A DNA stretch of 10,324 nt from Methanomicrobium sp. (lineage in GTDB: Archaea > Halobacteriota > Methanomicrobia > Methanomicrobiales > Methanomicrobiaceae): positions 1 through 10,324 of the forward strand of contig JAFZMT010000105.1 in the NCBI GenBank assembly GCA_017553245.1. The letters run 5' to 3'. The position numbers and the translations under genes were made by a program. The notes beneath the pieces were generated by a model. That model made no database searches. It was not told the origin of the DNA and saw only the letters and a program-made list of their open reading frames with translations. This document shows positions 1 to 7,302 of the stretch, piece by piece (within the stretch, counting starts at the first letter, position 1; every line of letters begins with the position of its first letter).

Positions 1-716
1 TCTCCCACTCTGGAAACGTGGAATATATTTGATTCTATACCCTTCTCCGCGAGGAGCAGAAGTTCATCGATCTTGCCCTTCATTCCGCCCGTAACATCAA
101 CACTTCCCGAGCGGCTTATCTCCAGATCCTTCACGGAATCCGGTGTAATCCTCCGGACCACACCGCCGTTCTGAAGCAGACCCGCAACATCGGTTGCAAG
201 ACCTATTCTCTTTGCCCGGATATGGGATGCAAGATAACTAATCAACTGATCTCCTGAAACAATGCAGACTCCCTTATCCTCGTCCATCACGACATCGCCG
301 TGCAGCACGGGCACAATCCCGTTTTTGACAAGAAGTTCTATCTGACCGCATTGAAATGAGATTAGACGTCCGTTTTTCGCAGTACATGCATCAAGCGGGT
401 GAATACCGACCGACTCAACCCCGCTGGCACGAAGCGCGTTTACCACAGCATCATTCAGTCCGCAGACGGCACGATGCGTGATAAATATACCTGCTTTATT
501 GTTTGCATCTAAACCCATATGAAGATGATGTTCTTTTGCCTCGGGATGTCCGCACGAACCGGCGCCGTGAACAAGAATCGGAAAGATATTCTTTCTCTCC
601 GCTATTTCCTGCGCAAGTTCGTTTATGCGCGCATAGTCGACGCCGCCTCCGCCCGCCTTGTCGGTAATTACGCTACCGCCCAGCTTTAATATAATCAGAT
701 CTGCCATTGCTGCCAT
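1..716 (-). CDS. ipk: Isopentenyl phosphate kinase (partial, 3' end off window)
   Basis: Amino acid kinase-fold enzyme that phosphorylates isopentenyl phosphate to isopentenyl diphosphate with ATP, the last kinase step of the archaeal mevalonate pathway (known family role). About 238 residues are visible; the family is usually about 250-265, so only the last few are missing. Seen: N-terminal ILKLGGSVITDK nucleotide-binding strand and loop (about residues 9-20), HGAGSCGH (50-57) with His57 matching the family's catalytic histidine, HGDVVMD mid-protein, a DVAGLL motif and a late DVTGGMKGK. Two in-frame ATGs lie at 716 and 707. A GGAGG at 729-733 is 12 bases from the first and 21 from the second, so 716 is preferred; homologs may favour 707. 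The start lies inside the end of the mevalonate kinase gene, implying translational coupling. Function is confident, exact start less so. Confidence 0.9.
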   Translation of the reverse strand, partial: MAAMADLIILKLGGSVITDKAGGGGVDYARINELAQEIAERKNIFPILVHGAGSCGHPEAKEHHLHMGLDANNKAGIFITHRAVCGLNDAVVNALRASGVESVGIHPLDACTAKNGRLISFQCGQIELLVKNGIVPVLHGDVVMDEDKGVCIVSGDQLISYLASHIRAKRIGLATDVAGLLQNGGVVRRITPDSVKDLEISRSGSVDVTGGMKGKIDELLLLAEKGIESNIFHVSRVG

Positions 717-1590
717 TGCTTCCGCTGTCCTCCTCTTTTCTGGCTCCTTCGGTATCCATTGTGGTTATAATCGCTTTGCCTTCCGCCGCCTCGATTGCGC
801 CCGCAACCTTGCTCTTCGAGCGTTTCGGACAGAGTGCAATCATGCATCCGCCGCCGCCCGCGCCCGTAATCTTCGCGCCGTATGCCCCCGCCGCTCTCGA
901 CGCGGTTATAAGCCTTGAGAGTGCGGGATGACCGACGCCCAGAGCCTCGAGAAGTGCGTTGTTGATGTCCATATACCTTCCCAGAAGCTTCAGATTCTGG
1001 AAATTGTGCATCGAACGCGAGGTAACCGCCTCAATTGCGTCAAGAATCGGGTCGACCACAAGCGGGTTGTTCGCCCTGAACTCGCCCACCATCGCGACAA
1101 GCTCCGAGGTCTTGTGCGAGACCATGGTATTGCCGATAACGATATTGAAGTTCTCCGGCGGCAGTCTGCGGCGTTTGCCGTCCTTAATCAGCACCAGACC
1201 GCCGTATGTCGAGACAAAGGTATCCGTGGGGCTTGCACGCCCTTTCTGCACCTTCTTCTCGATGTTGAAAGCCGTTGACGCTATATCCGAGCGCGTAAGT
1301 CCCAGACCGAACTCGTCGTTGATGGCGCAGAGGGTTGCGACGGTAACCGCCGCCGACGACCCCAGCCCCGACGAACTCGGAAGCTGCGAGTGAATGTAAA
1401 CGCTGCCCGTAACGCCCAGCTCTTCAAAACAGCCCTCGATATAGGGTGAATTGACCTTCGCCGGATTACGCGCCTTCCTTACGGTAACGTAGACACGCGG
1501 TTTTATCGCCATCGCAAGTCCCGATTTCCCGAAGACCACCGCATGTTCGCCAAATAAAAACACCTTGCCCGGTGCGCTCCATGTAGCCAT
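673..1590 (-). CDS. mvk: Mevalonate kinase
   Basis: GHMP-family kinase converting mevalonate to phosphomevalonate with ATP in the cytoplasm, the first kinase of isoprenoid and ether-lipid precursor synthesis. Seen in order: SAPGKVFLFGEHAVV (residues 5-19), the ATP-binding loop LPSSSGLGSSAAVT (70-83), SPTDTFVSTYGG (120-131) with Asp123 as the likely catalytic base, and the C-terminal KITGAGGGGCMIAL (240-253). Length of 305 is normal for archaeal MVK. The start ATG has GGAG 9 bases upstream, and 6 bases separate it from the MEMO stop. The last 25 residues form a polar Gly/Ser/Asn-rich tail whose codons also carry the Shine-Dalgarno and start of ipk, so the tail may exist because of the overlap. 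With ipk next, the assignment to isoprenoid synthesis is firm. Confidence 0.95.
   Translation of the reverse strand: MATWSAPGKVFLFGEHAVVFGKSGLAMAIKPRVYVTVRKARNPAKVNSPYIEGCFEELGVTGSVYIHSQLPSSSGLGSSAAVTVATLCAINDEFGLGLTRSDIASTAFNIEKKVQKGRASPTDTFVSTYGGLVLIKDGKRRRLPPENFNIVIGNTMVSHKTSELVAMVGEFRANNPLVVDPILDAIEAVTSRSMHNFQNLKLLGRYMDINNALLEALGVGHPALSRLITASRAAGAYGAKITGAGGGGCMIALCPKRSKSKVAGAIEAAEGKAIITTMDTEGARKEEDSGSNGSNGRSDYIKAGR
729..733 (-). promoter_or_regulatory. Shine-Dalgarno of ipk inside the mvk coding sequence
   Basis: GGAGG on the minus strand, within codons for the acidic tail of mevalonate kinase. It is 12 bases from ATG 716 and 21 from ATG 707, which is why the upstream start is preferred. 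Confidence 0.6.
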
Positions 1591-1596
1591 TAAATT

Positions 1597-2520
1597 TTAC
1601 TCCACAGATATTGCCGCATAACCGACGACTTCCGAATATTCGCCCGTGATATCGCCGCTCGTTGAATATTTCAGGAGTTGTGAGTACTCCGCCCCCATCA
1701 GCCGGCAGCATTCCGTCATGGCAATTATCGGACCGTATCCGCAAGCGCTTATCCCCTCGGTGATTATTCTCCTGTAAAATAACCCCGTATCAAGATTTCC
1801 CAGCGCATCTATTGCATATATATCGTATTTCTCTGCTTCCGCGGCGGGTATATAGTGCGAAAAGTCGGAGGATGCAACAATTACTGATTCAGTATTTGTA
1901 ACTGAGAGAGCATTATAGATTGCTTTCCCCATCGCCAGACTGTTCCTCTCGGTCTGGTTGCCCATCATGATGCAGACGCACTTCGCACTCGGAAAACGGT
2001 GCTTTACAAATAGAGTCTGCACCTCAATTGAGTTCTCGCGCCTGCTCATCGCGTAGTCGTCAACACGCAGGTTTTTTGAAAGCTCTTCGATAAGGACGCC
2101 GTCCGCGGAAATATCGCCAAACGGCGTTTCCCAGTCCTGCGAGGAGATGCAGTCCGAATATCCCGAATGGCTCGGACCTATTATGACGAAAGTCCCCGAA
2201 AAGTCGCTCGGAATCGTTGCGTAAGCGTATGCGCTCGTAAGCCCGGAATAGACAATGCCCGCATGAGGGGATACTATGCCTTTTGGCACAGGCATATTGC
2301 GCTCGGGCATCTTGTGTTCTGGCATTTTGTGCATATCGGGCAAGAAAACGGATTCGGATGAAACGGATTCGGAAATGTCACCGTTCTTATTCTTCAAAGA
2401 ACAGTTCGCAAAAAAGTCCCGCAACTGCGGATTATCATAGAAAGCATCAAGAGTGCGTCTCAATAAAACAGGATTGTCGGGATAGAACATTCCCGACAAC
2501 GTTGTCCTGCGTGTCACCAT
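1597..2520 (-). CDS. amrB: MEMO1 family protein (AmmeMemoRadiSam system protein B)
   Basis: Member of the MEMO family, whose fold resembles non-haem-iron aromatic ring-opening dioxygenases; its role in archaea is unknown. Seen: RRTTLSGMFYP at the N-terminus, PHAGIVYSG (residues 85-93), IIGPSHSGYS (113-122), SSDFSHY (217-223) and ISACGYGPI (257-265). His86, His118 and Cys260 align by motif with the metal-binding triad of human MEMO1 (His49, His81, Cys244). At 307 residues it is longer than the usual 260-290 because of a low-complexity linker at about 43-80 containing a five-residue tandem repeat. Start ATG follows a GAGG 10 bases upstream; 32 bases separate it from rpsB. It sits between rpsB and mvk, and linkage of MEMO to mevalonate genes recurs in archaea. 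Family assignment is sure, biochemical function is not. Confidence 0.9.
   Translation of the reverse strand: MVTRRTTLSGMFYPDNPVLLRRTLDAFYDNPQLRDFFANCSLKNKNGDISESVSSESVFLPDMHKMPEHKMPERNMPVPKGIVSPHAGIVYSGLTSAYAYATIPSDFSGTFVIIGPSHSGYSDCISSQDWETPFGDISADGVLIEELSKNLRVDDYAMSRRENSIEVQTLFVKHRFPSAKCVCIMMGNQTERNSLAMGKAIYNALSVTNTESVIVASSDFSHYIPAAEAEKYDIYAIDALGNLDTGLFYRRIITEGISACGYGPIIAMTECCRLMGAEYSQLLKYSTSGDITGEYSEVVGYAAISVE
2287..2331 (-). repeat. Three tandem 15-bp units inside the MEMO gene
   Basis: Units at 2317-2331, 2302-2316 and 2287-2301 encode HKMPE, HKMPE and RNMPV (residues 64-78). The first two differ only at synonymous positions and the third is more diverged. They lie in the linker between the N-terminal FYP motif and the PHAG motif, a place where an insertion should be tolerated. 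Confidence 0.85.
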
Positions 2521-2552
2521 GAAAGTGATACCTCTGTTGCCCTGATTTAAGG

Positions 2553-3164
2553 TTATAACTCTATCTCAAAGTCTTCGGGTGTTAATGATGTTGCAATTCC
2601 GCGGGACTTGAGGATCTCTCTTGTCAGAAGGAAGTAGATCATGCTTAATGCCTTTCTTCCCTTGTTGTTCGTCGGAATTACAAGATCAATGTATTTTGTA
2701 ATATTGTTGGTATCACAGAGTGCAACCACCGGAATGCCGCACTGAACCGCTTCGTTGATTGCCTGCGAATCGCCGATGGGGTCGGTCACGACAATAACTT
2801 CGGGCTCGACGTAGTGTTCCATGTCCGGGTTTGTAAGCATGCCCGGGATGAATCTGCCGACTTTTGCGACTCCGCCGATTGCGTCCGCAAATCTCTTTGC
2901 AGGATACTGACCGTACTGGCGGGAGGTGACTACAAGGATCTTTGCAGGTTCAAACTTTGAAAGGAATGCCGCCGCAGTCTTGAGTCTGTCATCAGTCTGC
3001 TGGATATCAAGAATGTATAATCCGTCTGCGCGAACGCGGTAGATGAATTTTTTCATGTCCTGACTTTTCTGCTGTGTTCCTATGTGAACGCCTGCCGCAA
3101 GGTAATCCTCGACGGGTACAAGCGATTCGACAAGTTCTATTTCAATATCGTTAGTTACGTTCAA
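2553..3164 (-). CDS. rpsB: 30S ribosomal protein S2
   Basis: Small-subunit ribosomal protein uS2, 203 residues, full length for archaea. Seen: [20 protein letters not shown] near the N-terminus, then [64 protein letters not shown] and [12 protein letters not shown], all typical of the family. The only in-frame start between the upstream stop (3186) and the conserved region is TTG at 3162-3164. A GGAG at 3173-3176 is 8 bases away, which supports it, and it gives a normal N-terminus. The rpoK stop is 21 bases before the start, so it is probably read from the same transcript. An out-of-frame two-codon ORF overlaps the TTG. In haloarchaea and some other lineages an enolase gene lies between rpoK and rpsB; here there is none. 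Confidence 0.97.
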   Translation of the reverse strand: MNVTNDIEIELVESLVPVEDYLAAGVHIGTQQKSQDMKKFIYRVRADGLYILDIQQTDDRLKTAAAFLSKFEPAKILVVTSRQYGQYPAKRFADAIGGVAKVGRFIPGMLTNPDMEHYVEPEVIVVTDPIGDSQAINEAVQCGIPVVALCDTNNITKYIDLVIPTNNKGRKALSMIYFLLTREILKSRGIATSLTPEDFEIEL

Positions 3165-3172
3165 TACATCAG

Positions 3173-3176
3173 CTCC
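3173..3176 (-). promoter_or_regulatory. Shine-Dalgarno supporting the TTG start of rpsB
   Basis: GGAG on the minus strand, 8 bases before TTG 3164 but only 3 bases before the out-of-frame ATG at 3167-3169. The spacing favours the TTG. Confidence 0.65.
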
Positions 3177-3185
3177 ATCTAATAC

Positions 3186-3353
3186 TTAGCTTCTTTTTAC
3201 GGTGATAGGTATGACACCTTTCTGATACTCGACAAGAGCAATCTCAAGAGGATCTATCTTATCGGTCTTTACAAGAACGGGCGCGCCCATTGAGATCTGA
3301 AGGGAACGTGCTCCGACGATTCTTGCTCTTTCGTATCGTGTGTATGATTCCAT
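3186..3353 (-). CDS. rpoK: DNA-directed RNA polymerase subunit K (Rpo6)
   Basis: Small RNA polymerase subunit, homolog of eukaryotic RPB6 and bacterial omega, which helps assemble the polymerase by binding the large subunit. The 55-residue product begins [20 protein letters not shown] and continues [10 protein letters not shown], with [10 protein letters not shown] and a basic end; this is the compact archaeal form. Two adjacent ATGs (3356 and 3353) are possible. GGAG at 3359-3362 is 2 bases from the first and 5 from the second, and archaeal homologs usually start at the residue before [10 protein letters not shown], so 3353 is chosen. The gene follows tRNA-Pro after about 160 bases and precedes rpsB by 21 bases. 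Confidence 0.95.
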   Translation of the reverse strand: MESYTRYERARIVGARSLQISMGAPVLVKTDKIDPLEIALVEYQKGVIPITVKRS

Positions 3354-3356
3354 CAT

Positions 3357-3515
3357 GACTCCGCAGTTAATTTAATTTTAATTTTGAGTTTGATTTTGCA
3401 GTTTTGACAATTATGAAACTTCGGGACACTTCACGCGAAGTAAACGCCTTAAGCGCTTAAACCGCGTAAGCGTCTCAAACCTTCATATTCTTACATGAAT
3501 GATATCCATGCAGAA
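3357..3515 (-). other. Spacer between tRNA-Pro and rpoK with small inverted repeats
   Basis: Non-coding on both strands as far as I can see. It contains three short inverted repeats: ACTTC-ACGC-GAAGT (3428-3441), a perfect 12-bp palindrome TTAAGCGCTTAA (3449-3460), and on the minus strand CGCTTA with TAAGCG separated by 7 bases, which uses half of that palindrome and so excludes it. Closer to rpoK (3370-3400) the minus strand is very A/T rich. A weak TATA-like TTCATAATTG near 3406-3416 could start rpoK-rpsB transcription, but I would not call it a promoter on sequence alone. Confidence 0.5.
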
Positions 3516-3589
3516 TGGGGTCGCTGAGATTTGAACTCAGGTTACGGCGTCCCGAACGCCGTAGGATGGCCAGGCTACCCCACGACCCC
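3516..3589 (-). tRNA. tRNA-Pro (anticodon CGG)
   Basis: A full cloverleaf of 74 bases folds on the minus strand. The acceptor stem GGGGTCG pairs with CGACCCC and the discriminator is A. The D-loop carries the GG pair, the anticodon stem CGGCG/CGCCG closes the loop TTCGGGA, giving anticodon CGG with G37, and the T-arm is CTGAG-TTCAAAT-CTCAG. No intron is present and CCA is not encoded (the next bases are TTC). It starts 11 bases after the rpoN stop codon, so it is probably excised from the ribosomal/RNA polymerase operon transcript; no clear separate promoter fits in the 11 bases. Confidence 0.97.
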
Positions 3590-3600
3590 GCAAATAAAAT

Positions 3601-3789
3601 TTATTGATAAGGATTGAGATCGTCAATGATCTCCTTGTGCGTCAGCAGCATACGTCTGCAACAGTAACGCTCAAGTCCGAGGTCATCAAGGATCACACGA
3701 GGATCTTCACCCGCATCTCTGCGTTTCTTGTATTCTTCCCATTCCGTGGAGATAACTTTTCCACAGGTGAAGCAACGTACCGGTATCAT
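3601..3789 (-). CDS. rpoN: DNA-directed RNA polymerase subunit N (Rpo10)
   Basis: Zinc-binding RNA polymerase subunit homologous to eukaryotic RPB10, part of the D/L/N/P assembly platform. At 62 residues it is full length. Seen: [11 protein letters not shown] at the N-terminus and [11 protein letters not shown], giving the typical zinc ligands Cys6, Cys9, Cys43 and Cys44. The start ATG follows GGAG at 7 bases. The gene lies 29 bases after rps9 and 11 bases before tRNA-Pro. This is not the bacterial sigma-54 gene of the same symbol. Confidence 0.97.
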   Translation of the reverse strand: MIPVRCFTCGKVISTEWEEYKKRRDAGEDPRVILDDLGLERYCCRRMLLTHKEIIDDLNPYQ

Positions 3790-3818
3790 TTGATCTCTCC
3801 CTTATATTTTGCACAGTC

Positions 3819-4223
3819 TTAACGATAAGACTTTTGGAACTTCTTTCTTGCACCGCGTCCGTGCGGTTTTTTGGCTTCTTTCTGGCGGGAATCGTTAACG
3901 ACGAGAGTTCTGTCGTATGCAAGGAAGGTATCCTTGATCCTCGGGTCATTGTGCCATTCAACAATTCCGCGTGCGAGTGCCGTTCTTACAGCCTCTGCCT
4001 GTCCCATGTAGCCGCCGCCGGAAACCTCGATACTTACGTCGATTCCGTCAATGACGCCCGGGATTAAGAGAAGAGCTTCCGAAATTTTCATGCGCGAAAG
4101 TTCGGTGCCGTAGATCTCGAGAGGGACGGAGTTGACTCTTACGCGTCCGCTGCCCTCCTTGAGTGTCGCGCGGGCGATTGCCGTCTTTCTCTTACCGCTT
4201 GTGTTTATTACTTTTGTAGCCAT
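3819..4223 (-). CDS. rps9: 30S ribosomal protein S9
   Basis: uS9, whose C-terminal tail reaches the P-site tRNA. The 134-residue product has [22 protein letters not shown] at the start region, ISVEVSGGG-like [24 protein letters not shown] in the middle, and [24 protein letters not shown] at the end with the conserved basic KSYR tail. Length is normal for archaea. GAGG lies 9 bases upstream of the ATG; 14 bases separate it from rpl13. Part of the rpl18e-rpl13-rps9-rpoN block conserved in archaea. Confidence 0.97.
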   Translation of the reverse strand: MATKVINTSGKRKTAIARATLKEGSGRVRVNSVPLEIYGTELSRMKISEALLLIPGVIDGIDVSIEVSGGGYMGQAEAVRTALARGIVEWHNDPRIKDTFLAYDRTLVVNDSRQKEAKKPHGRGARKKFQKSYR

Positions 4224-4237
4224 ATCTCAAAACCTCT

Positions 4238-4663
4238 TTAGAATTTTGCTCCCAGGCTTCTGCTGACGGTTGCGACCGTCACGTACTTGGGTGTCGAAAG
4301 ACCCTCAATGTGCGCGCATTCGAGTTTCTCGAGTTCGGCATTCGCGAACTGTGCGGGAACTCCCACATATGCGCGGATGCGCTTGTATGCCGCAGCTCCG
4401 CGTTCTCTCTTGTAGGGAAGCATTCCGCGGATTGTGCGTTTTGCGATATCTTCAGGTCTTCTCGGGAAGAACGGTCCGCCCTCGCGTGATCCGCGCTTGC
4501 GTTTTGCGTCGTAGTCCGCAAGAATGCGTGCCTTTGCACCGGAGACGACTGCCTGCTCGATGTTTACGATGGCAATCTCCTCACCGGCAAGTGCGCGCTT
4601 TGCGGCGATACTTGCAAGTCTTCCGAGACGAAGTCCTGTTGCGTCTATTACTGTTGCTGCCAT
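4238..4663 (-). CDS. rpl13: 50S ribosomal protein L13
   Basis: uL13, an early-assembling large-subunit protein. The 141-residue product shows [21 protein letters not shown] at the N-terminus, [12 protein letters not shown], the basic [17 protein letters not shown] stretch (about residues 55-71) and [25 protein letters not shown], all characteristic of the archaeal and eukaryotic L13/L13a form. The ATG is preceded by GAGG at about 8-9 bases and lies 5 bases after the rpl18e stop. Confidence 0.97.
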   Translation of the reverse strand: MAATVIDATGLRLGRLASIAAKRALAGEEIAIVNIEQAVVSGAKARILADYDAKRKRGSREGGPFFPRRPEDIAKRTIRGMLPYKRERGAAAYKRIRAYVGVPAQFANAELEKLECAHIEGLSTPKYVTVATVSRSLGAKF

Positions 4664-4668
4664 TTGAT

Positions 4669-5028
4669 CTACCTCATTATCCTTACTTTCTTACCCTCAG
4701 GATTCGATTTGATGAGGTCTTCAATTGTCATACAGGTTCCTTTTACGGATTGGATTTTTTCTACAGCCGCGTCACTGAAACTCAGTGCAGCAATGCTGAT
4801 TCCGGACTCTAACATGCCGCTTCCAAGAACCTTACCCGGTACGAGTATTACGTCGCCATCCCGGGCATATCTGCTGATCTTGCTTAAGTTGACTTCAGCA
4901 TAGTTCCTGCTTGGGGCTTCGAGCCTCTTTGCAATCTCGCGCCAGACACCTGATTCATTAGTCCTTGATGCTTCCTTAAGGGCTGCAATAAGGGCTGTGT
5001 AACGGGGGTTTGTCTTTCCAGCTTTCAT
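4669..5028 (-). CDS. rpl18e: 50S ribosomal protein L18e
   Basis: eL18, a large-subunit protein found in archaea and eukaryotes but not bacteria. The 119-residue product has [18 protein letters not shown] at the N-terminus, [30 protein letters not shown] in the middle and [16 protein letters not shown] further on; this matches the L15/L18e fold. GGAG lies 9 bases upstream of the ATG, and one base separates the ATG from the rpoD stop, so the two genes are tightly coupled. Confidence 0.96.
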   Translation of the reverse strand: MKAGKTNPRYTALIAALKEASRTNESGVWREIAKRLEAPSRNYAEVNLSKISRYARDGDVILVPGKVLGSGMLESGISIAALSFSDAAVEKIQSVKGTCMTIEDLIKSNPEGKKVRIMR

Positions 5029-5029
5029 T

Positions 5030-5851
5030 TTAAACTGCTCCGGAGATATTGGTTAATACATCCACCAGACTGTCGGATTTTTCTTTCAGGTTGTTCAGTG
5101 CGTAGGTCATTATATCCTTCACTGACTGTGAACCGTCGCTCTCGACAACGAATATGAATTTTGTGTTGTCTGAGGAGATCTTGATTGCGGCATCTTCCCA
5201 GCCGCTGCCTACGCATGCCTTCTCGCAGAGTCTGCACATCGAACAGTCAATGAGCTTTCCGTCGATTACCTCAACGGATTTCTTTGCGAGTTTAAGGACA
5301 TGTCTTGCGCATTCGTCCGCGCAGTGTCCGCAGGCGTCACAGTTGTCGCCGATTGTGATTACGGGGTATGTCTTGTATCCGCAGGCAAGTGTCGACTGCC
5401 ACTTTGCGTGTTCAAGACCCGTGTTAATCTCGGCATGTGCCTCAAGCACAACTTTCTGACCTTTTTCCAGTTTTACAATCGGAATTTCGCCGGTAACCGG
5501 TGCGGCATCGGGGTTCTGTGCGATTAAGTCGCTGGACTTAACAAGGCACGGACCTTCCGCACTGAGCGTATATACTGATTCGCATAAGGAACATCCTTCG
5601 CCCCCGCAGGAACATTCGGACTTCTTCTTATACTCTGAAAGATTTGTCTTCAGCGGGATGAGTCCAAGACGGTGTGCAAGCATCTCATCGAACAATGCGC
5701 TGTTGTTATCGTAGATAATCACATCTTCGATTGCCAGCTTGGGCACATCGCTGATCATTGTTCTGCGAAACGAGTTCGCAAACGCCGGTATGGACTCCGA
5801 GAGAACAAATTTCGCAATCCCGCTCTCAAGTCTGCTGAACGCAATATCCAT
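5030..5851 (-). CDS. rpoD: DNA-directed RNA polymerase subunit D (Rpo3) with Fe-S domain
   Basis: Archaeal homolog of eukaryotic RPB3 and bacterial alpha; it dimerises with subunit L to start RNA polymerase assembly. The 273-residue product begins with the alpha-like half (SIPAFANSFRRTMISDVPKLAIEDV, HRLGLIPL). A four-cysteine cluster follows (Cys80, 82, 87, 90). A ferredoxin-like insert carries two complete CxxCxxCxxxC motifs: Cys171/174/177/181 and Cys203/206/209/213. The alpha-like fold resumes after about residue 225. In this layout each [4Fe-4S] cluster takes three cysteines from one motif and the fourth from the other, so two clusters are possible. Such D subunits are known in methanogens, notably Methanosarcina. 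GGAG is 10 bases upstream; rps11 ends 3 bases before the start. Not bacterial sigma-70. Confidence 0.96.
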   Translation of the reverse strand: MDIAFSRLESGIAKFVLSESIPAFANSFRRTMISDVPKLAIEDVIIYDNNSALFDEMLAHRLGLIPLKTNLSEYKKKSECSCGGEGCSLCESVYTLSAEGPCLVKSSDLIAQNPDAAPVTGEIPIVKLEKGQKVVLEAHAEINTGLEHAKWQSTLACGYKTYPVITIGDNCDACGHCADECARHVLKLAKKSVEVIDGKLIDCSMCRLCEKACVGSGWEDAAIKISSDNTKFIFVVESDGSQSVKDIMTYALNNLKEKSDSLVDVLTNISGAV

Positions 5852-5854
5852 TGA

Positions 5855-6256
5855 TCAGACTCTCCTGCCCCTTCTTCCACCTTTTACGCGAATGCTGTCG
5901 TGTGGAACGGGTGTTACATCCTCTATACGTCCGATTCTCATGCCGGCACGTGCGAATGCACGGATTGCCGCCTGTGCTCCCGGACCGGGGCTGCGCTGCT
6001 TTCCTCTGCCGGGTGCACGTACTTTTACGTGTAATCCGACGATGCCTTTGTCCATTGCCGCCTGTGCGAGGTTTGTTGCCATCTGCATTGCGGCGTAGGG
6101 GGAACTCTCGTTTCTTGCCTGCTTCACGACCATGCCGCCGCTGGACTTTGTGATTGTCTCAGCGCCGGAGAGATCGGTTACCGTGATGACGGTGTTGTTG
6201 AAGGAAGCGAAGATGTGCGCGACACCCCATTTCTCTTTAGACTCTGCGACTGCCAT
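5855..6256 (-). CDS. rps11: 30S ribosomal protein S11
   Basis: uS11, a platform protein contacting 16S rRNA near the E site. The 133-residue product shows [24 protein letters not shown] at the start, [40 protein letters not shown] and the basic end KGGRRGRRV. Normal archaeal length. One base separates its ATG from the rps4 stop, and its Shine-Dalgarno (GAGG) lies inside the end of rps4. Confidence 0.97.
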   Translation of the reverse strand: MAVAESKEKWGVAHIFASFNNTVITVTDLSGAETITKSSGGMVVKQARNESSPYAAMQMATNLAQAAMDKGIVGLHVKVRAPGRGKQRSPGPGAQAAIRAFARAGMRIGRIEDVTPVPHDSIRVKGGRRGRRV

Positions 6257-6257
6257 T

Positions 6258-6806
6258 TTATGCTCTGCCTCTGGAATTTATGCGTACGCGTTCAGGGTGA
6301 GCGTCGTTCTTGAACACGGATGTCGCATCGTATGTGATTGAGGATTCCTCAACTTTTCTGACGCGGTATCCCGGAACGGTGACTCTGCGACCCTCGACCG
6401 TGATGTGTCCGTGGGTGATCATCTGACGTGCCTGCTTGGGTGAGCGTGCAAGTCCTCTTCTGTAGACCAGTGTCTGAAGGCGGCGTTCAAGCTCGTTCTC
6501 TGCCTTGAGTGAGAGAATTGCGCCGATGTCCGCGTTTTCGCCGAGGAGTCCGTAGCTTTCAAGGTGACCGAGAAGCTCGTTCTCTTTTCTTGCAATGAGT
6601 TCGGCATCGGTTGATGCGGATCTGAGTGCAAGGAGATCTCTTGCCGCGCGGCGGTATCCTCTGAGCGTACTCTGGGCTTTCCAGACCTCGGTCTTGTTAC
6701 GAAGTCCGAACTCGATTACGAGGCGGTTCTCATCCTCGATACGGGACTTCTCGAAACGTCTCTTGGGTGTTTCGTAAGCTTTGTGGTTCTTTCCAGGATA
6801 TGCCAT
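6258..6806 (-). CDS. rps4: 30S ribosomal protein S4
   Basis: uS4, a primary 16S rRNA-binding assembly protein. The 182-residue product opens with the archaeal-type [19 protein letters not shown], then [14 protein letters not shown] and a helical region. An S4 RNA-binding domain lies at about residues 108-155 ([35 protein letters not shown]). A short basic end closes it. GGAG is 6 bases upstream of the ATG; 13 bases separate it from rps13. Confidence 0.97.
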   Translation of the reverse strand: MAYPGKNHKAYETPKRRFEKSRIEDENRLVIEFGLRNKTEVWKAQSTLRGYRRAARDLLALRSASTDAELIARKENELLGHLESYGLLGENADIGAILSLKAENELERRLQTLVYRRGLARSPKQARQMITHGHITVEGRRVTVPGYRVRKVEESSITYDATSVFKNDAHPERVRINSRGRA

Positions 6807-6819
6807 GATTTACTCCGGA

Positions 6820-7269
6820 TTATGCCTTCTTCTTGCTGACACCGACCGTTGAGCCGATTCTGCCGGTTGATTTCGTGCGCTGTCCGCGAACCTTCTGACC
6901 TGTCTCGTGGCGAATACCACGGTAGCAACGGATCTTTCTCATGCGGTTGACATCTTCGTCGATTGCCATCCTGAGATCGGTTCCCAGAAGCTGCTTTGCT
7001 TCTCCGCCGTAGAAGTCCTTCTGGCGGTTTAACATCCAGACAGGTACGCGTTCGATGTAGTTTCTGATAACCTCACGAATGCGTTCTACGGGCTCTTCTT
7101 CAAGAAGTCCGATTGTGGCTAAGGGATCCACGCCCGCCATCTTTGCAATGCTGACGGAGGTGTGCATTCCGATACCCGGAAGTCCTGTAAGAGCAATCTG
7201 TACCGATTTGGTACCGTCAAGATCGTTATCCTCAATCCTGACAAAGTAGTTTATCTCTTTCTCTTCCAT
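6820..7269 (-). CDS. rps13: 30S ribosomal protein S13
   Basis: uS13, a head protein contacting the P-site tRNA and bridging to the 50S subunit. The 149-residue product has [38 protein letters not shown] (helix-two-turns-helix), [20 protein letters not shown] and a basic tail [20 protein letters not shown] with SKKKA at the end. The long N-terminal part is archaeal in style. It is the first protein gene of the operon, 33 bases after tRNA-Ser, with GAGG 7-8 bases before the ATG. Confidence 0.97.
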   Translation of the reverse strand: MEEKEINYFVRIEDNDLDGTKSVQIALTGLPGIGMHTSVSIAKMAGVDPLATIGLLEEEPVERIREVIRNYIERVPVWMLNRQKDFYGGEAKQLLGTDLRMAIDEDVNRMRKIRCYRGIRHETGQKVRGQRTKSTGRIGSTVGVSKKKA

Positions 7270-7302
7270 TCAACTGCCTCACAGTGAGATTTGCTCGGAA
7301 AG

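Noticed and set aside
2553..3360. Enolase gene expected between rpoK and rpsB, as in haloarchaea
   Set aside because: Only 21 bases lie between the rpoK stop and the rpsB start, so there is no room for it. It must be elsewhere or the order differs in this lineage; not evidence of a deletion.
4270..4812. 180-codon plus-strand ORF opposite rpl13 and rpl18e
   Set aside because: It is the antisense of two highly conserved ribosomal protein genes and is rich in Arg, Leu and Cys as such shadows are.
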